Origin: JAJNPS01 sp046589965
GTDB lineage: Bacteria; Pseudomonadota; Alphaproteobacteria; Rhodobacterales; Rhodobacteraceae
DNA: 5,377 bases
Direction of reading: 5' to 3'
Assembly: GCA_046589965.1 (NCBI GenBank)
Contig: JBKJVF010000072.1
Location: 1 to 5,377, forward strand
Shown piece after piece: positions 5,284 through 5,377 of this stretch. Position 1 is the stretch's first letter. The number at the start of each line of letters is the position of its first letter. Under the pieces are notes generated by a model, which saw only the letters and a list, made by a program, of their open reading frames with translations, had not been told where the DNA came from and did no database searches. The position numbers were made by a program, and so were the translations under genes.

Positions 5284-5377
5284 TCATTGGTCAAAACAGG
5301 CGGCGCGACCGTCCGCTGCGACCGTTTCCGCCCCCGCCATGATCGAGCGGGTGCGCTGGCGCACGAAACTGGATGGG
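5284..5377 (-). CDS. Possible 3' end of a minus-strand gene, cut by the right edge
   Basis: An open frame enters from the right edge and ends with TGA at 5286-5284 after 30 residues (SIMAGAETVAADGRAACFDQ at its end). Third positions are mostly G or C, as in real genes here, and a hairpin follows the stop. I do not recognise the product. A plus-strand frame starting at ATG 5339 also runs to the edge but has no binding site. The segment is too short to decide. Confidence 0.25.
   Translation of the reverse strand, partial: PSSFVRQRTRSIMAGAETVAADGRAACFDQ

Overview
The window looks like chromosomal core DNA from an alphaproteobacterium, most likely a member of the Rhodobacteraceae. The reasons are the high GC content with GC-rich third codon positions, the gene families present (a PetP/PetR-type regulator pair, an FzlA-type GST-fold division protein, an alphaproteobacterial IlvE), and a GC-rich palindromic intergenic element of a kind common in that family. 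I see no phage, transposon, CRISPR, tRNA or rRNA signal.

Left part (1-2145, minus strand, transcribed right to left): a MarR-family regulator (petP-like) overlaps by 4 nt an OmpR-family response regulator (petR-like). A histone-deacetylase-family zinc hydrolase follows and runs off the left edge. A GC-rich hairpin element lies between petR and the deacetylase gene. No sensor kinase is visible.

Middle (2146-3210): a 141-nt divergent promoter region separates petP from ilvE (branched-chain amino acid aminotransferase, plus strand). Candidate -35 boxes for the two directions sit back to back, and a 36-nt imperfect dyad lies in the ilvE leader. ilvE ends at a strong hairpin with T-tracts on both sides, which can serve as a shared bidirectional terminator.

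Right part (3227-5215, minus strand): an fzlA-type gene overlaps queG (epoxyqueuosine reductase) by 20 nt. Downstream of queG is a small gene for a 55-residue, very basic protein with an internal repeat. Its end faces the ilvE terminator. A second copy of the GC-rich hairpin element falls inside the apparent first codons of queG. The last 160 nt hold a hairpin and perhaps the 3' end of another minus-strand gene.

The genes are mostly housekeeping: regulation linked in Rhodobacter to cytochrome bc1, amino acid metabolism, tRNA modification and cell division. The least explained items are the small repeat protein, the hairpin element that seems to have been absorbed into the start of queG, and the structured ilvE/petP control region. 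I found no evidence for a defence system or a biosynthetic cluster.
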